This document shows positions 36,300 to 43,931 of a stretch of 46,018 nucleotides of DNA, piece by piece. The translations under genes were made by a program, and so were the position numbers. Origin of the DNA: DATCZS01 sp036525795. GTDB lineage: Bacteria; Actinomycetota; Acidimicrobiia; Spongiisociales; ZC4RG35. Numbering within the stretch: the stretch's first letter is position 1; each line of letters starts with the position of its first letter. The DNA lies in NCBI GenBank assembly GCA_036525795.1, contig DATCZS010000108.1:1-46018 (forward strand), in the 5' to 3' direction. The notes beneath the pieces were generated by a model. It was not told the origin of the DNA. It was given only the letters and a program-made list of their open reading frames with translations, and did not search any database.

Positions 36300-36866
36300 T
36301 CATCGTCCCAGCTCCCTCAGGGCGTGGCGGATCTGCTCGGCGACGGGAGCGGACGCGTCGAGGTGAGGCAGGACGTCGCGGATCTCGGCGGGGGCGTAGC
36401 CGAGGCTCTCGAGCGCCTCGCGGACCTGGGCGGACGGTGCTGCACCCTCGAGAACGTCGGCTTCGAGGTCGGCCAGCTTCGGCTTCAGGTCGAGCACGAT
36501 CTTCTGGGCGGTGCGCTTGCCGATCCCCGGAACCTGGGTCAGGGCGTCGACGTCCTCGGTCGCCACCAGTGTGCGGAGGACATCTGCGCTGAAGACTCCG
36601 AGCATCGCCATGGCCACCCTCGGACCAACACCCGATGCACCGAGCAGAATGCGGAACACGTCGCGATCGGCCTCCGTCGGAAAGCCGTAGAGACTCATGC
36701 CGTCCTCACGAACGTGGAGGTGGGTGTGGACCGTGTGCGGCTCGCCGACCGGCATCGAAGCCACGGCTTTGGGTGCCATGGCCACCTCGTATCCGACTCC
36801 TCCGACTTCCATCACGACCGACTCCGACCTGATCGCCACCACCATGCCCGACAGCCGTCCGATCAT
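36300..36866 (-). CDS. ruvA: Holliday junction DNA-binding protein RuvA
   Basis: Tetramer that binds four-way junctions and loads RuvB. The 188-residue protein begins MIGRLSGMVVAI and has an OB-fold N-terminal domain, helix-hairpin-helix motifs (LLGASGVGPRVAMAML, LTQVPGIGKRTAQKIVLDL) and a C-terminal RuvB-contact domain (REALESLGYAPAEI). The ATG at 36866 overlaps the ruvC stop by 4 bp and fits the family start. Confidence 0.96.
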   Translation of the reverse strand: MIGRLSGMVVAIRSESVVMEVGGVGYEVAMAPKAVASMPVGEPHTVHTHLHVREDGMSLYGFPTEADRDVFRILLGASGVGPRVAMAMLGVFSADVLRTLVATEDVDALTQVPGIGKRTAQKIVLDLKPKLADLEADVLEGAAPSAQVREALESLGYAPAEIRDVLPHLDASAPVAEQIRHALRELGR

Positions 36867-37342
36867 CTGGGCACCACCATTCGGGCACTCTGGAGATGGC
36901 ACAGGGCGACGGCGAGCGCGTCTGCGGCATCGGCCGGACGAGGCGGAGCAGCCAGCCTGAGGCGGCGCATCACCATCTCGCCCACCATGGACTTGTCGGC
37001 CGCCCCGTCCCCGGTCACAGCCGCCTTGACCGTGGTGGGCGAGTACTCGACGGCCGGGAGCCCCGCTTGGGCGGCGGCCAGCAGCGCCACCCCCGATGCC
37101 CGCCCCACCGATATCGCCGTGTGGAGATTCCGGTTGGTGAACATGCGCTCGATGGCCATCACGTCGGGTCGGTGCTCGGCGATGACCGCCACCAGGTCCC
37201 GGTGCAACTCGGCCAGCCGTCTCTCCGTCGGTGCATCGGTGTCGGTGCGGATGACGCCGGCAGCGATCGCTGCAGGAGGATTCCCGCGGACGAGTCCGTA
37301 CCCCATCCGAGTCAAACCAGGATCGATGCCCAAGACGAACAT
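36863..37342 (-). CDS. ruvC: Holliday junction resolvase RuvC
   Basis: Dimeric RNase H-fold endonuclease that cuts junctions. The 159-residue protein has catalytic acids in VLGIDPGLTRMGYG, VMAIERMFTNRNLHTA and ADAADALAVALCH. It heads the ruvC-ruvA-ruvB run, the usual actinobacterial order. yebC, its frequent upstream neighbour, is here separated by the cation-efflux and alkD genes. Confidence 0.96.
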   Translation of the reverse strand: MFVLGIDPGLTRMGYGLVRGNPPAAIAAGVIRTDTDAPTERRLAELHRDLVAVIAEHRPDVMAIERMFTNRNLHTAISVGRASGVALLAAAQAGLPAVEYSPTTVKAAVTGDGAADKSMVGEMVMRRLRLAAPPRPADAADALAVALCHLQSARMVVPR

Positions 37343-37380
37343 GTGTACGACAGGCTAGTGGCAGTCATCCCCGGAGACGA

Positions 37381-38046
37381 TCACCCGGGACCCGCTCCGC
37401 CGACGCCATCGCCGCCCCCGCCGTCGGGTCCCGCTTCCCACTCGATCGCCTCGACCCAGTTCTCGCGAGCTTCTCTTCCCGCGGCCACCGCGACGACGAG
37501 GGCCGCTGCCGGATCCGCCCACCACCACCCGACGGTGGCATTGAGCGCCAGTCCACTCAGCGTGGCGACCGACAGGATCCCGTCGAGGAACGTCATCGTC
37601 GCCTCGGATCTCAGCGGAGCCGAACCGATCCGACGTGCGAGCCGGTGCTTGGCGATCGCCAGCCCGAACATGACCACGGCCGTGACCGCCAGATAGGCGA
37701 TGCCCACGACCGACTCCCCGGCCCGGCGCTGGGTGACCAGATCCCGAACGGCGGCGAACGCCAGCACCACCGCCAGCAGCGCGAAAGCCACCGCCACCAA
37801 CCGGAGCGCCCGGGCGGTGCGGGCATCCGATGCGGCTTCGTGCCCCGGCCGCATGTGCCAGACGACCACCGACGAGGCAAAGATCTCGATGATCGAATCC
37901 GTGCCGAACCCGATCAGCGCCAGCGATCCGGCGATGACCCCGAGCGTGATCGTGAACACCGCTTCGCCGGCGTTCCATCCGATGGTGGCGTACTCCAATT
38001 GCAGCGCGCGGCGGGCATCCGGAGAGTGTTTCATGCAGGTGGGCAT
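37381..38046 (-). CDS. Short cation-efflux (CDF-fold) membrane protein
   Basis: Predicted divalent-metal exporter of the cation diffusion facilitator family. The 221-residue protein has five to six transmembrane helices. Metal-site-like acids occur in GFGTDSIIEIFAS (second helix) and MTFLDGILSVATLSG (fifth helix). It lacks the C-terminal cytoplasmic metal-sensing domain of full CDF proteins and ends in a Gly/Asp-rich tail. The start is uncertain: ATGs at 38046 and 38034 are both plausible and neither has a clear Shine-Dalgarno. It precedes ruvC by 38 bp, so it may lead the ruv transcript; its metal is unknown. Confidence 0.75.
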   Translation of the reverse strand: MPTCMKHSPDARRALQLEYATIGWNAGEAVFTITLGVIAGSLALIGFGTDSIIEIFASSVVVWHMRPGHEAASDARTARALRLVAVAFALLAVVLAFAAVRDLVTQRRAGESVVGIAYLAVTAVVMFGLAIAKHRLARRIGSAPLRSEATMTFLDGILSVATLSGLALNATVGWWWADPAAALVVAVAAGREARENWVEAIEWEAGPDGGGGDGVGGAGPG

Positions 38047-38263
38047 GGTGGCACGTGTCGAGGTGCCCGGAGTCACCACAGCCCATACCGGAGTGGGACC
38101 CTGATCCTCGACGGCCGTCATCGGGCATGGCAACGGCGCCATCTCACCCGGCGATCCCGGCCTCCTCCCCGTGGCGCCCACCGCCCGCCCCGATTCAGAG
38201 CCTTGTGGGGCTCGGTCTGGTTCGCGGCTCCGGTCCCTTTCCCGAACGGGCATGCTTGGGGTG
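38047..38263. promoter_or_regulatory. Divergent intergenic region
   Basis: About 217 bp between the divergent cation-efflux and alkD genes. Promoters for both sides are expected here, but no hexamers near consensus were recognised. Weakly coding-like frames continue upstream of both starts, so either gene may begin earlier. Confidence 0.3.
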
Positions 38264-38941
38264 ATGCCGCTACTGGATTCCACCCGCTATGCCCTCGATG
38301 CCCTCCGCGCCGGAGCCGATCACTCACGGGCCGCGGCCATGGCGGCCTACCTGAAGACCGACATGGCCATGTTCGGGGCGACGGGACCGGACCGCACCCG
38401 GATCGCCCGGCAGCTGAGAGACGAAATGGCTCCCACCACCGTCGGTGAGTACCGGGCCCAGGTCACAGAGCTGTGGGGACAGCCGTGGCGCGAGGCGAGG
38501 TACCTGGCGATCGCCGTCGCCCGTGCCCATCCCCGCTTCATCACGTTGGAGTGCCTGGACCTCTACGAGTCGATGGTGCGGGAGGGTGCATGGTGGGATC
38601 TGGTCGACGAGATCGCTGCGCACCTGGTGGGAAGACTGGCGTTGGACCACCGCCAGTCGATGCGCCCGGTGCTCGAGGCGTGGATCGACGACCCCGACAT
38701 GTGGATCCGCCGAACCGCGCTGCTCGCCCAGCTCACCCACAAGGACAGGACAGACCCCGGCCAGCTCTTCGATTTCTCCCTGCGGAGAGCCCACGAGACG
38801 GAGTTCTTCATCCGCAAGGCCATCGGCTGGGCTCTGCGCCAGTACGCGAGAACGGACCCCGATGCAGTCAGGGCGTTCCTGACCGAGCACGGACAGGCGC
38901 TGTCCGGTCTGAGCCGGCGCGAAGCAGCCAAGCACCTGTAG
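38264..38941 (+). CDS. AlkD-like DNA alkylation repair protein
   Basis: HEAT-repeat DNA glycosylase removing bulky or positively charged alkylated bases such as N7- and N3-alkylpurines. The 225-residue protein matches the AlkD length. Residues needed in Bacillus AlkD are visible: the Trp/Asp pair in GAWWDLVDEIA (residues 109-118) and the Arg in DMWIRRTALLAQ (residue 149 or 150). Aromatic and basic residues follow in EFFIRKAIGWALRQYA. The ATG at 38264 was chosen for length; an ATG at 38252 is equally possible. It is a lone plus-strand gene, convergent with yebC. Confidence 0.9.
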   Translation: MPLLDSTRYALDALRAGADHSRAAAMAAYLKTDMAMFGATGPDRTRIARQLRDEMAPTTVGEYRAQVTELWGQPWREARYLAIAVARAHPRFITLECLDLYESMVREGAWWDLVDEIAAHLVGRLALDHRQSMRPVLEAWIDDPDMWIRRTALLAQLTHKDRTDPGQLFDFSLRRAHETEFFIRKAIGWALRQYARTDPDAVRAFLTEHGQALSGLSRREAAKHL

Positions 38942-38953
38942 CCGACGGTTCCC

Positions 38954-38966
38954 GACAGAGCCTGTC
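38954..38966 (+). terminator. Weak hairpin after alkD
   Basis: GACAG, loop AGC, CTGTC, 12 bp past the alkD stop. The stem is only 5 bp and no T-run follows. Confidence 0.25.
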
Positions 38967-39023
38967 AACGACGCGTGGCCGGGAATCCATGGGGTCACCG
39001 AACCGGAACTCCCGCCAGACGCG

Positions 39024-39038
39024 CGGCTCCGGGAGCCG
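39024..39038 (-). terminator. Hairpin after yebC
   Basis: CGGCTC, loop CGG, GAGCCG, 11 bp past the yebC stop on the minus strand. It is GC-only with no T-run, and could serve both converging genes. Confidence 0.35.
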
Positions 39039-39049
39039 GGGCGGGAACC

Positions 39050-39793
39050 TCAACCCGCCAGCTGTTCCATCACCTCGTCGGAGACGTCGAAGTTGGCGTA
39101 GACCGTCTGGACGTCGTCGAGGTCCTCGAGCGCATCGATCAGTCGCAGCACCTTGCCGGCGACATCGACCTGGAGCGGCACGGTGTTCGTGGGAAGCTGT
39201 GTGACGTCGGCCGACTCGACCTCGATGCCCGCCGCTTCCAGGATGTCTCTGATCGACGTCATCTGAGACGGATCGGTGACGACCTCATACGAGTCGCCGC
39301 TTCCGCGGATGTCATCTGCGCCCGCCTCGAGCGCCACCAGCATGACGTGGTCCTCGTCTCCCCTGGTCTGGATCAGACCTTTCTGCTCGAAGAGGTAGCC
39401 GACAGAGCCCGGCTCGCCCATGTTTGCGTTGTTGCGGGTCATCGTCGAACGCACGTCGGAGGCCGCCCGGTTGCGATTGTCGGTGAGCACATGGATGTAG
39501 AGCGCGACCCCTCCCGGGCCGTACCCCTCGTACCAGATGTCTTCGTAGTCGGCCCCGCTCGAGTCCTCGCCCGTTCCCCTCTTGACGGCACGTTCGATGT
39601 TGTCGTTGGGCATCGACGCCGACTTGGCCTTGGCGATGGCGTTGGCGAGCGCCACGTTCATCGTCGGGTCTCCCCCGCCCTGGCGGGCAGCCGACTCGAT
39701 CACCTTGGCCAGCTTGGCGAACAGCTTGCCGCGAGCCGCATCCTGGCGACCCTTCCGGTGCTTGATGTTGGCCCATTTCGAGTGTCCAGCCAT
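39050..39793 (-). CDS. yebC: YebC/PmpR family protein
   Basis: Conserved family first described as DNA-binding regulators; recent work links members to translation of proline-rich sequences. The 247-residue protein starts MAGHSKWANIKHRKGRQDA and has NIERAVKRGTGE, YEGYGPGGVALYIHVLTDNRNR and the C-terminal TVYANFDVSDEVMEQLAG. The ATG at 39793 has GGAAGG just upstream and lies 13 bp after the pdxT stop, so it is probably the last gene of pdxS-pdxT-yebC. Its presence with EF-P, which also relieves polyproline stalls, is functionally consistent. Confidence 0.95.
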   Translation of the reverse strand: MAGHSKWANIKHRKGRQDAARGKLFAKLAKVIESAARQGGGDPTMNVALANAIAKAKSASMPNDNIERAVKRGTGEDSSGADYEDIWYEGYGPGGVALYIHVLTDNRNRAASDVRSTMTRNNANMGEPGSVGYLFEQKGLIQTRGDEDHVMLVALEAGADDIRGSGDSYEVVTDPSQMTSIRDILEAAGIEVESADVTQLPTNTVPLQVDVAGKVLRLIDALEDLDDVQTVYANFDVSDEVMEQLAG

Positions 39794-39806
39794 CCTCGCC
39801 TTCCTG

Positions 39807-40370
39807 TCAGATCATCTCGAGGAACATCCGATGAACCCTGGTGTCCCCGGTGAGTTCTGGGTGAAACGAGGTGCCGATGATGTTGGCCTGGCGAACCATC
39901 ACCGGGTGTTCCTCCACGGCGGCGAGCACCTCGACACCGTGACCCACCTTGGCGACCCACGGGGCCCGGATGAACACGGCGTGGAACGGCGCATCCATCC
40001 CGGTGATCGCGATGTCGTGTTCGAAGGACTGGTTCTGGCGCCCGAACGCGTTGCGCTCGACGATCACGTCGAGTACCGCCAGCAGCGGTTGCTCCCCTTC
40101 GGTCACCGCCATGGCGCAGAAGATCAACCCGGCGCACGAGCCATACGTGGGCAGTCCCGCCGTGATGGCCTGGCGGAGCGGTTCGATCAGTCCGAAGCGG
40201 CTCGCCAGCTTGCCGATCGTGGTCGACTCCCCGCCGGGCACGACCACCCCGTCGAGTCCATCCAGGTCTTCTGGCGCCCGTATCTCGCGGGTCGAGACAC
40301 CGAGGCCTTCGAGCATCCGCCGGTGCTCGCGAAAATCGCCCTGGAGCGCGAGGACGCCGATCGTCGGCAT
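39807..40370 (-). CDS. pdxT: Pyridoxal 5'-phosphate synthase glutaminase subunit PdxT
   Basis: Hydrolyses glutamine and passes ammonia to PdxS. The 187-residue protein starts MPTIGVLALQGDFREH and has VVVPGGESTTIGKL, the nucleophile Cys in TYGSCAGLIFCA, and the His-Glu pair in GTSFHPELTGD. The ATG at 40370 shares one base with the pdxS stop (TGATG). In-frame GTG and TTG codons just upstream are less likely. Confidence 0.96.
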   Translation of the reverse strand: MPTIGVLALQGDFREHRRMLEGLGVSTREIRAPEDLDGLDGVVVPGGESTTIGKLASRFGLIEPLRQAITAGLPTYGSCAGLIFCAMAVTEGEQPLLAVLDVIVERNAFGRQNQSFEHDIAITGMDAPFHAVFIRAPWVAKVGHGVEVLAAVEEHPVMVRQANIIGTSFHPELTGDTRVHRMFLEMI

Positions 40371-41251
40371 CACCAACCCCGGCGCGCCAGTTGCTCCGCC
40401 TCGCTGAGCGTGCCGATCTCAAGGCCGGGCATCGCCTTGCCCAGTCCTCGCGAGACCTTGGCGACGATCTCGGCGTTCTGCCAGTTGGTCGTTGCATCGA
40501 CGATCGCCCTGGCGTACTCGGCGGGATTGGAACTCTTGAAGATGCCCGATCCGACGAACACCCCGTCGCACCCGAGCGCCATCATCAATGCCGCGTCGGC
40601 CGGGGTGGCGATGCCTCCTGCGGCGAAGTTCACAACCGGAAGAGATCCGGTGCGGGCCACCTCACGGACCAGCTCGTATGGGGCACCGTGGTCCCGGGCG
40701 GCGGTCATCAGCTGCTCGTCCGACATCGTCGTGAGCCGGCCCATCTCGCCGGTGATCGTGCGCATGTGGCGCACCGCCTCGACCACGTTGCCCGTGCCCG
40801 CCTCCCCCTTGGTGCGGATCATCGCCGCCCCTTCGCCGATGCGCCGGAGTGCCTCTCCCAGGTTCCGAGCCCCACAGACGAATGGTGTCGTGAAAGCCCA
40901 CTTGTCGATGTGGTGGTCTTCATCGGCGGGAGTGAGCACCTCGGACTCGTCGATGTAGTCGATTTCGAGCGCCTGGAGCACACGCGCCTCGAGGAAGTGT
41001 CCGATCCGGCACTTCGCCATCACGGGGATCGACACCGCACCCTGAATGCCCTGAACCATCTCGGGATCGGACATCCTGGCGACCCCGCCGTCTCTGCGGA
41101 TGTCGGCGGGTACCCGTTCGAGCGCCATCACCGCCACGGCTCCGGCCTCCTCGGCGATCCTGGCCTGCTCGGGCGTGACGACATCCATGATGACCCCGCC
41201 CTTGAGCATGTCGGCGAGCCCGCGCTTGACCAGATCGGTTCCTCGTTCCAC
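40370..41251 (-). CDS. pdxS: Pyridoxal 5'-phosphate synthase lyase subunit PdxS
   Basis: Builds pyridoxal phosphate directly from ribose 5-phosphate, glyceraldehyde 3-phosphate and ammonia. The 293-residue TIM-barrel shows LKGGVIMDVVTPEQA with the first catalytic Asp, VMALERVPADIRRDGGVARM with the catalytic Lys region nearby (VMAKCRIGHF), AAMIRTKGEAGTGNVVEAVRH and PVVNFAAGGIATPADAALMM. The GTG at 41251 was preferred to the GTG two codons upstream because AAGGAAG then has a 6-nt spacing. It lies 47 bp after pimA. Confidence 0.96.
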   Translation of the reverse strand: MERGTDLVKRGLADMLKGGVIMDVVTPEQARIAEEAGAVAVMALERVPADIRRDGGVARMSDPEMVQGIQGAVSIPVMAKCRIGHFLEARVLQALEIDYIDESEVLTPADEDHHIDKWAFTTPFVCGARNLGEALRRIGEGAAMIRTKGEAGTGNVVEAVRHMRTITGEMGRLTTMSDEQLMTAARDHGAPYELVREVARTGSLPVVNFAAGGIATPADAALMMALGCDGVFVGSGIFKSSNPAEYARAIVDATTNWQNAEIVAKVSRGLGKAMPGLEIGTLSEAEQLARRGW

Positions 41252-41298
41252 GTTCACCTTCCTTGCGAGCGACGAATGCTACCGAAGCCCCCGATTCA

Positions 41299-42330
41299 TC
41301 ACACACTCCGAAGCCGCCGGTAGACATCGAGGTAGCCCTCGACCACCACCGACCAGTCGAACCGGCGGGCCCGCACCCTGGCGGCCGCGCCGAGGTCGTC
41401 TCTCGACCTCTCGTCCGTCATGAGCCGAATGATCCGATCGGCCAGGGCGACAGGATCGTTTCCCGGGACGTACTCCGCCGCCTCTCCGGCCACGGCCCGG
41501 AAGGCGTCGAGGTCGGAGGCGACGACGGCGCACCCGGCCGCCATCCCCTCCGCCACGACGATGCCGAAGCTCTCCCCACCCAGATTCGGCGCCGCGAAGA
41601 TTCCGCACTCCGCCAGCGCCTCCTGTTTGGCCCCGTCGTCCACCCGTCCTCTGAAGACCACACCCGGCAGCGACAGCGGGCGGCTCGCACCCATCACCAC
41701 CAGTTCGGCATCCGCCACGGCCCTCCTCACGGCGGGCCAGGCCTCCAACAGCACATCGAGTCCCTTGCGCGGCTCATCCCTTCCGAGGAAGGCCACACGC
41801 CGACCGACTCGAGCGACGCCTTCGAACCGGTACGCCTCGGTGTCGAGGCCGTTGGGTACGACGGTCACCGGCCCCCAGGAACCGGGCACGGCAGCCGCTG
41901 CCACCGCGGACACGGCGGTGAGCTGAGCCCCCCGCATGCGGCCGCGAAGGAGCGGAGCGGCTCCCCGGTACAGCGCCCGCACCCAGTTCGGCGGCGCTGC
42001 ATGAAACGTCGCCACGACCGAACCCGCCGAGAGCAGCGCCGCGAGGGACGTCATGGGCATCAGCGGCTCGTGGACGTGGACCACGTCTGCTCCTGCAACC
42101 GCCTTCCGAACACGCGAGATCGCAGCAGGGGACAACGCAAGAGGCACCCTGGAGGCATTGCCGGAGATCACCACCGGCCTCCCCGCCGAGTGCCACCCAG
42201 GACCGACGCCGGGCGCAACCGCCCACGCTTCGTGTCCCGCCTCGGTCAACCGCCGGCACAACTCGACGACCTGTTGCTGCACCCCTCCCGGCCGACCCAG
42301 GTCGTACGGACACACGAGGGCGATCTTCAC
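41299..42330 (-). CDS. pimA: GDP-mannose-dependent phosphatidylinositol alpha-mannosyltransferase (PimA-like)
   Basis: Predicted GT4 enzyme adding the first mannose to phosphatidylinositol on the inner face of the membrane. The 343-residue, two-Rossmann protein matches mycobacterial PimA at key points: CPYDLGRPGGVQQQ (residues 7-20), FH at 109-110, FLGRDEPRKGLDVLLEAWP (181-199) with the diphosphate-binding Arg184/Lys189, and APNLGGESFGIVVAEGMAAG (247-266) with Glu253. The GTG at 42330 overlaps the patA stop by 4 bp. The pgsA-patA-pimA order is that of M. tuberculosis, which strengthens the substrate call. Confidence 0.87.
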   Translation of the reverse strand: MKIALVCPYDLGRPGGVQQQVVELCRRLTEAGHEAWAVAPGVGPGWHSAGRPVVISGNASRVPLALSPAAISRVRKAVAGADVVHVHEPLMPMTSLAALLSAGSVVATFHAAPPNWVRALYRGAAPLLRGRMRGAQLTAVSAVAAAAVPGSWGPVTVVPNGLDTEAYRFEGVARVGRRVAFLGRDEPRKGLDVLLEAWPAVRRAVADAELVVMGASRPLSLPGVVFRGRVDDGAKQEALAECGIFAAPNLGGESFGIVVAEGMAAGCAVVASDLDAFRAVAGEAAEYVPGNDPVALADRIIRLMTDERSRDDLGAAARVRARRFDWSVVVEGYLDVYRRLRSV

Positions 42331-43250
42331 GGCGCCGCCTCGTCCCGGCCGATCGCCTCCTCTGGCCCCGTGCGGTCGCTCGGCCAGTTGGGCTGGAGGA
42401 GATGCCACTGCTCCGGTGCGGACAGGATCAGCTCTTCGAGGCTGCGGGCCAGGCGCTGTGTGCCGAGCCGAAGCCGGGTGGATCGGTCTTCGCCCGGGGG
42501 GATCTCGAGCGCCGGGTGCACCACCACCCGGTGCCCACGCCCATCGAAGTAGGACGCCACCGGAAACACCGGCGCTCCCGTTCTCATTGCCAACGAGATC
42601 GGACCACCCGGAATCGTGGTTTCCTCTCCGAAGAACTCGACCGGCACCCCGCGACCCCGCAGATCGCGATCGCACAGCAGGGCCACGGCGGCCCTTCTCC
42701 CGATGGCGTCCTCCAGGGCGCGCATCACCTGCGCCGAGCCGGTGGCGAGGACGATGTTGATGTCCAGTTCGTTGCGAAGCCGCACGAACCACTCACGGAT
42801 GTGCGGATTGCGCAGGTTCTCGGCCACGGCCACCACCTCGATCCCGAGGGCCGCTGCCACCGGCGCGGCGAACTCCCAGTTCCCGAGATGCGGAAGGGCG
42901 TAGATCATCCCGGTGCCGGCGTCCCGCGCCGCGATGACGTTCTCGAGTCCTTCGGTGCTCGTGCTGCGTTCGATCTCGGCCCGGCGTCCGGGCCGTATCC
43001 AGAGCGCCTCGGCCCAATACCGTCCGTAGGCGGCGAAGACATCCCTCACGTGGCGATCGAGAGCTCCCTCCGGAACCGAGAGTCGCCGCCCATGGCGGCG
43101 GACCATCTCGCGACGGTTCGTTCCGAGCATGGCGAACATCCGCCCCGCCCACGAGCCGAGCCAGATGGCCAGCCGGAACGGCAGGGCCCCGACGGCCGCC
43201 ATCGCCACCCGCATCGCCAGAAAGGCGAGGCGGTGTCGCAGGTCGACCAC
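42327..43250 (-). CDS. patA: Phosphatidylinositol mannoside acyltransferase (PatA-like, LpxL/HtrB fold)
   Basis: Predicted membrane-associated acyltransferase that transfers a fatty acyl chain from acyl-CoA to the mannose of phosphatidylinositol mannoside. The 307-residue protein has an N-terminal hydrophobic helix (RVAMAAVGALPFRLAIWLG), the HX4E catalytic motif ALPHLGNWEFAAP (His121, Glu126), LLCDRDLRGRGVPVEFFGE (192-209), the substrate-loop TTIPGGPISLAMRTGAPVFP and QWHLLQPNWP near the end. Gram-negative LpxL acts on lipid A, but no lipid A genes are near and the PimA/PgsA context favours the PatA role. The GTG at 43250 is 2 bp after the pgsA stop. Confidence 0.87.
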   Translation of the reverse strand: MVDLRHRLAFLAMRVAMAAVGALPFRLAIWLGSWAGRMFAMLGTNRREMVRRHGRRLSVPEGALDRHVRDVFAAYGRYWAEALWIRPGRRAEIERSTSTEGLENVIAARDAGTGMIYALPHLGNWEFAAPVAAALGIEVVAVAENLRNPHIREWFVRLRNELDINIVLATGSAQVMRALEDAIGRRAAVALLCDRDLRGRGVPVEFFGEETTIPGGPISLAMRTGAPVFPVASYFDGRGHRVVVHPALEIPPGEDRSTRLRLGTQRLARSLEELILSAPEQWHLLQPNWPSDRTGPEEAIGRDEAAP

Positions 43251-43252
43251 CG

Positions 43253-43816
43253 TCAGCCGTCGATCCTGCTGTACGTGGACCAGAAGCGCTGCCCGACGGT
43301 GAACCACGCCCCGACCACGAACACCCACAGCATCGGCTCCACCTGACCGACAACGATCCCGACGGTGACGAGGATCACGCGCTCTGCCCTGCCCATGAGC
43401 CCTCCCCGACCTTCGAGGCCCACCGACTCCGCCTTCGACCGCATGTACGGGATCAACAGGGCGCCGCCCAACGCCAGCAGGCACAGGAGCAGGATGCGGG
43501 CGTCGGTGCGCTGGGCGACGGCGAGTCCGGCGAGCACGGCGATCTCGCCGATCCGATCGACGCTCGCATCGAGGAACGCTCCCCGGGCCGACACCTTCCC
43601 CGACGCTCGCGCCACCGCTCCGTCCAGGCCGTCGATCGCCGCTCCTATCAGTGCCACCACGGCCCCTGACACTCCCAGACCGGTTCCGATCATGATCGCG
43701 CCGAAGATGGTGATCGATGCCCCGAACAGCGTGACGAACGTGGGACCCACTCCCAGGCGCGACAGGAGCCGCCCGGCCGGCTGAAGGAGGCCTTGAACAC
43801 GGGGCCTGACCCGCAT
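43253..43816 (-). CDS. pgsA: Phosphatidylinositol phosphate synthase (CDP-alcohol phosphatidyltransferase)
   Basis: Predicted to join CDP-diacylglycerol and inositol 3-phosphate to give phosphatidylinositol phosphate. The 187-residue membrane protein has about six helices and a perfect family motif over residues 62-87: D62-x2-D65-G66-x2-A69-R70-x8-G79-x3-D83-x3-D87. The following YMRSKAESVGLEGRGGLMGRAER (residues 124-146) closely resembles the inositol-phosphate-binding region of mycobacterial PgsA1, not of phosphatidylglycerophosphate synthases. The ATG at 43816 was chosen; a GTG three codons upstream is possible, with no clear ribosome site for either. First gene of the PIM block, divergent from the EF-G-like gene. 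Confidence 0.87.
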   Translation of the reverse strand: MRVRPRVQGLLQPAGRLLSRLGVGPTFVTLFGASITIFGAIMIGTGLGVSGAVVALIGAAIDGLDGAVARASGKVSARGAFLDASVDRIGEIAVLAGLAVAQRTDARILLLCLLALGGALLIPYMRSKAESVGLEGRGGLMGRAERVILVTVGIVVGQVEPMLWVFVVGAWFTVGQRFWSTYSRIDG

Positions 43817-43825
43817 GTCGATCAC

Positions 43826-43931
43826 GTGTGGGAACGTACCACAGGGCCATAGGACTCTGGCCGCACGAACCGTGGATCTCGCTATTAGGTTCTTGCCTTG
43901 AGATACAGATACTGACGCAGCAGGAGGTTTC
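43826..43931. promoter_or_regulatory. Divergent region between pgsA and EF-G-like gene
   Basis: About 106 bp. On the plus strand TTAGGT (43885-43890), a 17-nt spacer and GATACT (43908-43913) form a possible promoter with a weak -35. AGGAGG at 43922-43927 is a full-consensus Shine-Dalgarno 4 nt before the GTG start. On the minus strand TACGTT near 43841-43846 is a poor -10 candidate for pgsA. Confidence 0.4.

Noticed and set aside
42327..43250. Calling the acyltransferase LpxL/HtrB of lipid A synthesis
   Set aside because: It has the same fold and HX4E motif, but the pgsA-pimA neighbours and actinobacterial setting support PatA.
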